Assembly: GCF_037975245.1 (NCBI RefSeq)
Contig: NC_092572.1
Coordinates: forward strand, 16,312,269-16,376,268
Source of the DNA: Apostichopus japonicus
Taxonomy: Eukaryota; Echinodermata; Holothuroidea; Aspidochirotida; Stichopodidae
DNA length: 64,000 bases
Reading direction: 5' to 3'
Positions within the stretch are counted from its first letter, which is position 1. Each line of letters begins with the position of its first letter. Shown piece by piece: positions 62,039-64,000 of this stretch. The notes below the pieces were generated by a model. That model was not told the origin of the DNA and searched no databases. It saw only the letters and a list, made by a program, of their open reading frames with translations. Both the position numbers and the translations under genes were made by a program.

Positions 62039-62321
62039 GTGGCTATTCTTACGACTAGTCGTAACAATTATTTATAAACTATTCTTACGACAAAGGCAAA
62101 TTCAAGCGCAGTAAAGTAAATAAAGCAACTGCGCATGTAGTAGGGGTACAGTAACCCTAACCCTAAACATAACCCTAAACCTCAATCCTAACCCTTACTC
62201 TAACCCTAACCTGAAATTATTGTTACTCCTCGTCGTAAAAATAGTACTTCTGGTCGTGAAAATAGCAACTGCGCATGCGTAGTCGGAAATTATTCTTACG
62301 ACTAGTCGTAAGAATAGCCAC
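62039..62321. mobile_element. 283-bp TIR element with telomere-like core
   Basis: 26-bp perfect inverted repeats lie at 62039-62064 and 62296-62321, each containing the palindrome TTACGACTAGTCGTAA. Inside are a pair of GCAACTGCGCATG segments and about 60 bp of CCCTAA-type repeats (62150-62210). No target duplication is obvious. It is a MITE-like non-autonomous element of unknown superfamily. Confidence 0.85.
62148..62212. repeat. interstitial telomere-like (CCCTAA)n
   Basis: Degenerate CCCTAA/CCTAAC repeats lie inside the TIR element, so they are part of that mobile unit rather than a true telomere relic. Confidence 0.75.
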
Positions 62322-63017
62322 TTTGAATATGTATTGCTATGCCCACAGTAGTACTAGTAGTAGGCTACTTCTTATGGCCATATTCAACTTCAATTCCTAT
62401 GATTGAGATACACAGCTAATTGTCTGCATATAGGTCCATTAGGCCTAACTCAGCCCAGCTACAGTCAGACTTTAGAATCTTGGTTACATTGGTTGCACTG
62501 GTATAACTACTGTACTGTAGGTCTAGGCTAGGCTTGTTATAACTCAGTCGTATAACTCAGTCGTAGGCCTAGACATAGGAAGCCATAGGCCTATGCTTGT
62601 TTGCTTTGATCTCAAATAAGTAGTAAGCTAAGCCTAAAATGGAACTAAACAGGAAATCCTGGACTTTATGACCAAAACATGCCGATCTACTCTTACTGCC
62701 GTAATACTAGTTGTTGAAGCCTAGCCTAGTACCGATTAGTAGTAGTGCCTGTGGCCCTATGCCTATCCCCACCTCAAACAGCTTGGTAGGCCTCTAGACC
62801 GTCATGCAGTTGAAATTTTGTCTCCTAAATCTTTCGTCTTTGTAGAAACGAACTCCATCTCCATTTCGGTAGCTACATCAGGCCGCACAGCAAGGCAAGA
62901 TGTTTTCTTTAAAACAATACAAAACCATTGTTAGCCTACGCACGTTTTATACAAAATATGTGTTTGTAAAATTGTATGGCAGTGTCGTCTGCACATTTCA
63001 ATAAAGTTTTTTGATTT

Positions 63018-63612
63018 AGGGTGGCATACTCCTATTAGATGATGGTGGATGCTCACAAGAAATACGACGGCGTCTCGCCATGGCTAGATCATCTGCTATA
63101 AACCTCACCGACATCTGGAAAGACAGAGGGATCTCAAGGAACACCAAGATCCATATAATGAATGCTTTGGTCTTTCCAATCGCTACATATGGGTCTGAGA
63201 CGTGGGCTCTTGGAGCAGTAGACAGAAAGAAAATCCATGCTTTTGAAATGTGGTGTTGGAGGAGGATGCTGAGGATATCATGGAAGGAACGTAAGTCAAA
63301 TGATTTTGTCAAGAACCAAATTGGAGCAAAGGCTACCTTATGTCAGAAGATAGATAAGAACAAGCTGCAGTATTTTGGACACATTTCTAGGAGAGAAGGT
63401 GACAACTTGGAGAAGATCATTACCCAAGGTCATGTTGAGGGTCAACGAAAACGTGGTAGGCCAAAAGTTCGATGGGCTGACGGGATAAAAGAGATCACCG
63501 GCATGAACATCTGCGCAGCTCACCGATATGCCCAGGATAGAAGTGGTTGGAACGTCATCATCAATAGGGTCACAAAGGGTCAGTCATGACTCATAGGACG
63601 ACGACGACGACT
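63018..63612 (+). mobile_element. RTE-type LINE, 5'-truncated 3' end
   Basis: The open frame (through 63589) reads DDGGCSQEIRRRLAMARSSA, TYGSETWALGAVDRKKIHAF EMWCWRRMLRISWKER, KLQYFGHISRREGDNLEK and EGQRKRGRPKVRWADGIKEI. This is the conserved C-terminal region of RTE/BovB-clade reverse transcriptases. A very short 3' tail with GACGACGACGAC follows, also typical of RTE. It is open to its stop codon. Confidence 0.85.
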
Positions 63613-63711
63613 CCTATTAGAGTCGATATCGATCCGCCCGATTGTTATTCTATCTCGGGAAATGTTCCAAAAAGCATCAGGAGAACATCTTTTTTGACCC
63701 GTTATCAATCT

Positions 63712-63714
<3 letters not shown>

Positions 63715-63750
<36 letters not shown>
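63715..63750. repeat. poly-T run
   Basis: 36 consecutive T residues. The remaining 63750-64000 shows no gene. Confidence 0.95.
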
Positions 63751-63751
<1 letters not shown>

Positions 63752-64000
63752 TGGCTTGCATGTTGAAGAGCATGAATGACTAGAATGTCTTTACATATGT
63801 TATGTTTCTTGCTTGTCATCTTAATTGTTTATTTTAAAAACGTATGAAAACAGAAATTAAGTAATAAGATCCTTCAAGAAGCTTTTAAGTGCATGGATGG
63901 GAGCTAGGGGGCTGGGGAGTTTTGTAGTTGAGCCAAAATTGGTTCAATTTAAAGGCATTGGAGAGTCGCCCAAAACCACGTTCGGCGAGCTGAAAAAGTT

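Noticed and set aside
62148-62212. Relic of a chromosome end
   Set aside because: The repeats lie inside a small element with its own inverted ends.

Overview
This is a eukaryotic, AT-rich, repeat-dominated genomic window. It has no bacterial-style operons, and its few host exons are short and flanked by GT/AG splice signals. Host-like fragments (signal recognition particle SRP68, adducin, an ABCC/MRP transporter exon) show it is metazoan. Very frequent AGGCCTA/TAGGCCTA motifs (around 3980-4020, 25970-26110 and 27070-27310) and the mix of mobile elements (CR1/L2-like, Jockey-like, RTE-like and L1/Tx1-like LINEs, many hAT-type elements, intron-bearing gypsy-type integrases) suggest an ambulacrarian, most likely an echinoderm. 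That placement is inference.

Layout. 0.85-2.5 kb: a terminal-inverted-repeat element made largely of CTTAAG-centred palindromes spaced 21 bp apart. 2.86-10.2 kb: four hAT-like non-autonomous elements, one with a clean 8-bp target duplication, one carrying a 9-copy 138-bp tandem array, and one nested in an L1/Tx1-like LINE remnant. 10.6-12.6 kb: a 161-bp tandem array of tRNA-like/SINE units, then more tRNA-like and GC-rich repeats. 13.5-17.1 kb (- strand): the last two coding exons of SRP68, whose intron is mostly filled by a 2-kb inverted-repeat-bounded element carrying a recurring GTGACTCGCGTGAC motif. 17.35-21.95 kb (- strand): a decayed Jockey-like LINE. 22.1-24.45 kb: minisatellites around a partially duplicated ABCC exon. 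24.5-33.1 kb: mostly empty. 33.1-40.3 kb (- strand): five adducin exons, one with compensating frameshifts, plus a small two-exon + strand gene candidate at 37.2-38.3 kb. 42.8-47.3 kb (+): a nearly full-length CR1-superclade LINE interrupted by a hAT element. 48.6-53.1 kb: LINE fragments and a degenerate His-Me finger (HNH) endonuclease. 54.8-60.7 kb (- strand): remnants of an intron-containing integrase (DD35E plus GPY motif) with a ubiquitin-protease-like segment downstream. 62.0-63.6 kb: a TIR element with telomere-like repeats and an RTE-type LINE 3' end.

The host pieces do not form one pathway. SRP68 serves ER protein targeting, adducin the spectrin-actin membrane skeleton, and ABCC proteins are membrane transporters. 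All are on the minus strand and incomplete here. Some carry single-base lesions that could be pseudogene decay or consensus errors of the assembly. Everything was read by eye: exon boundaries are inferred from splice motifs and family resemblance, and no database search was run.
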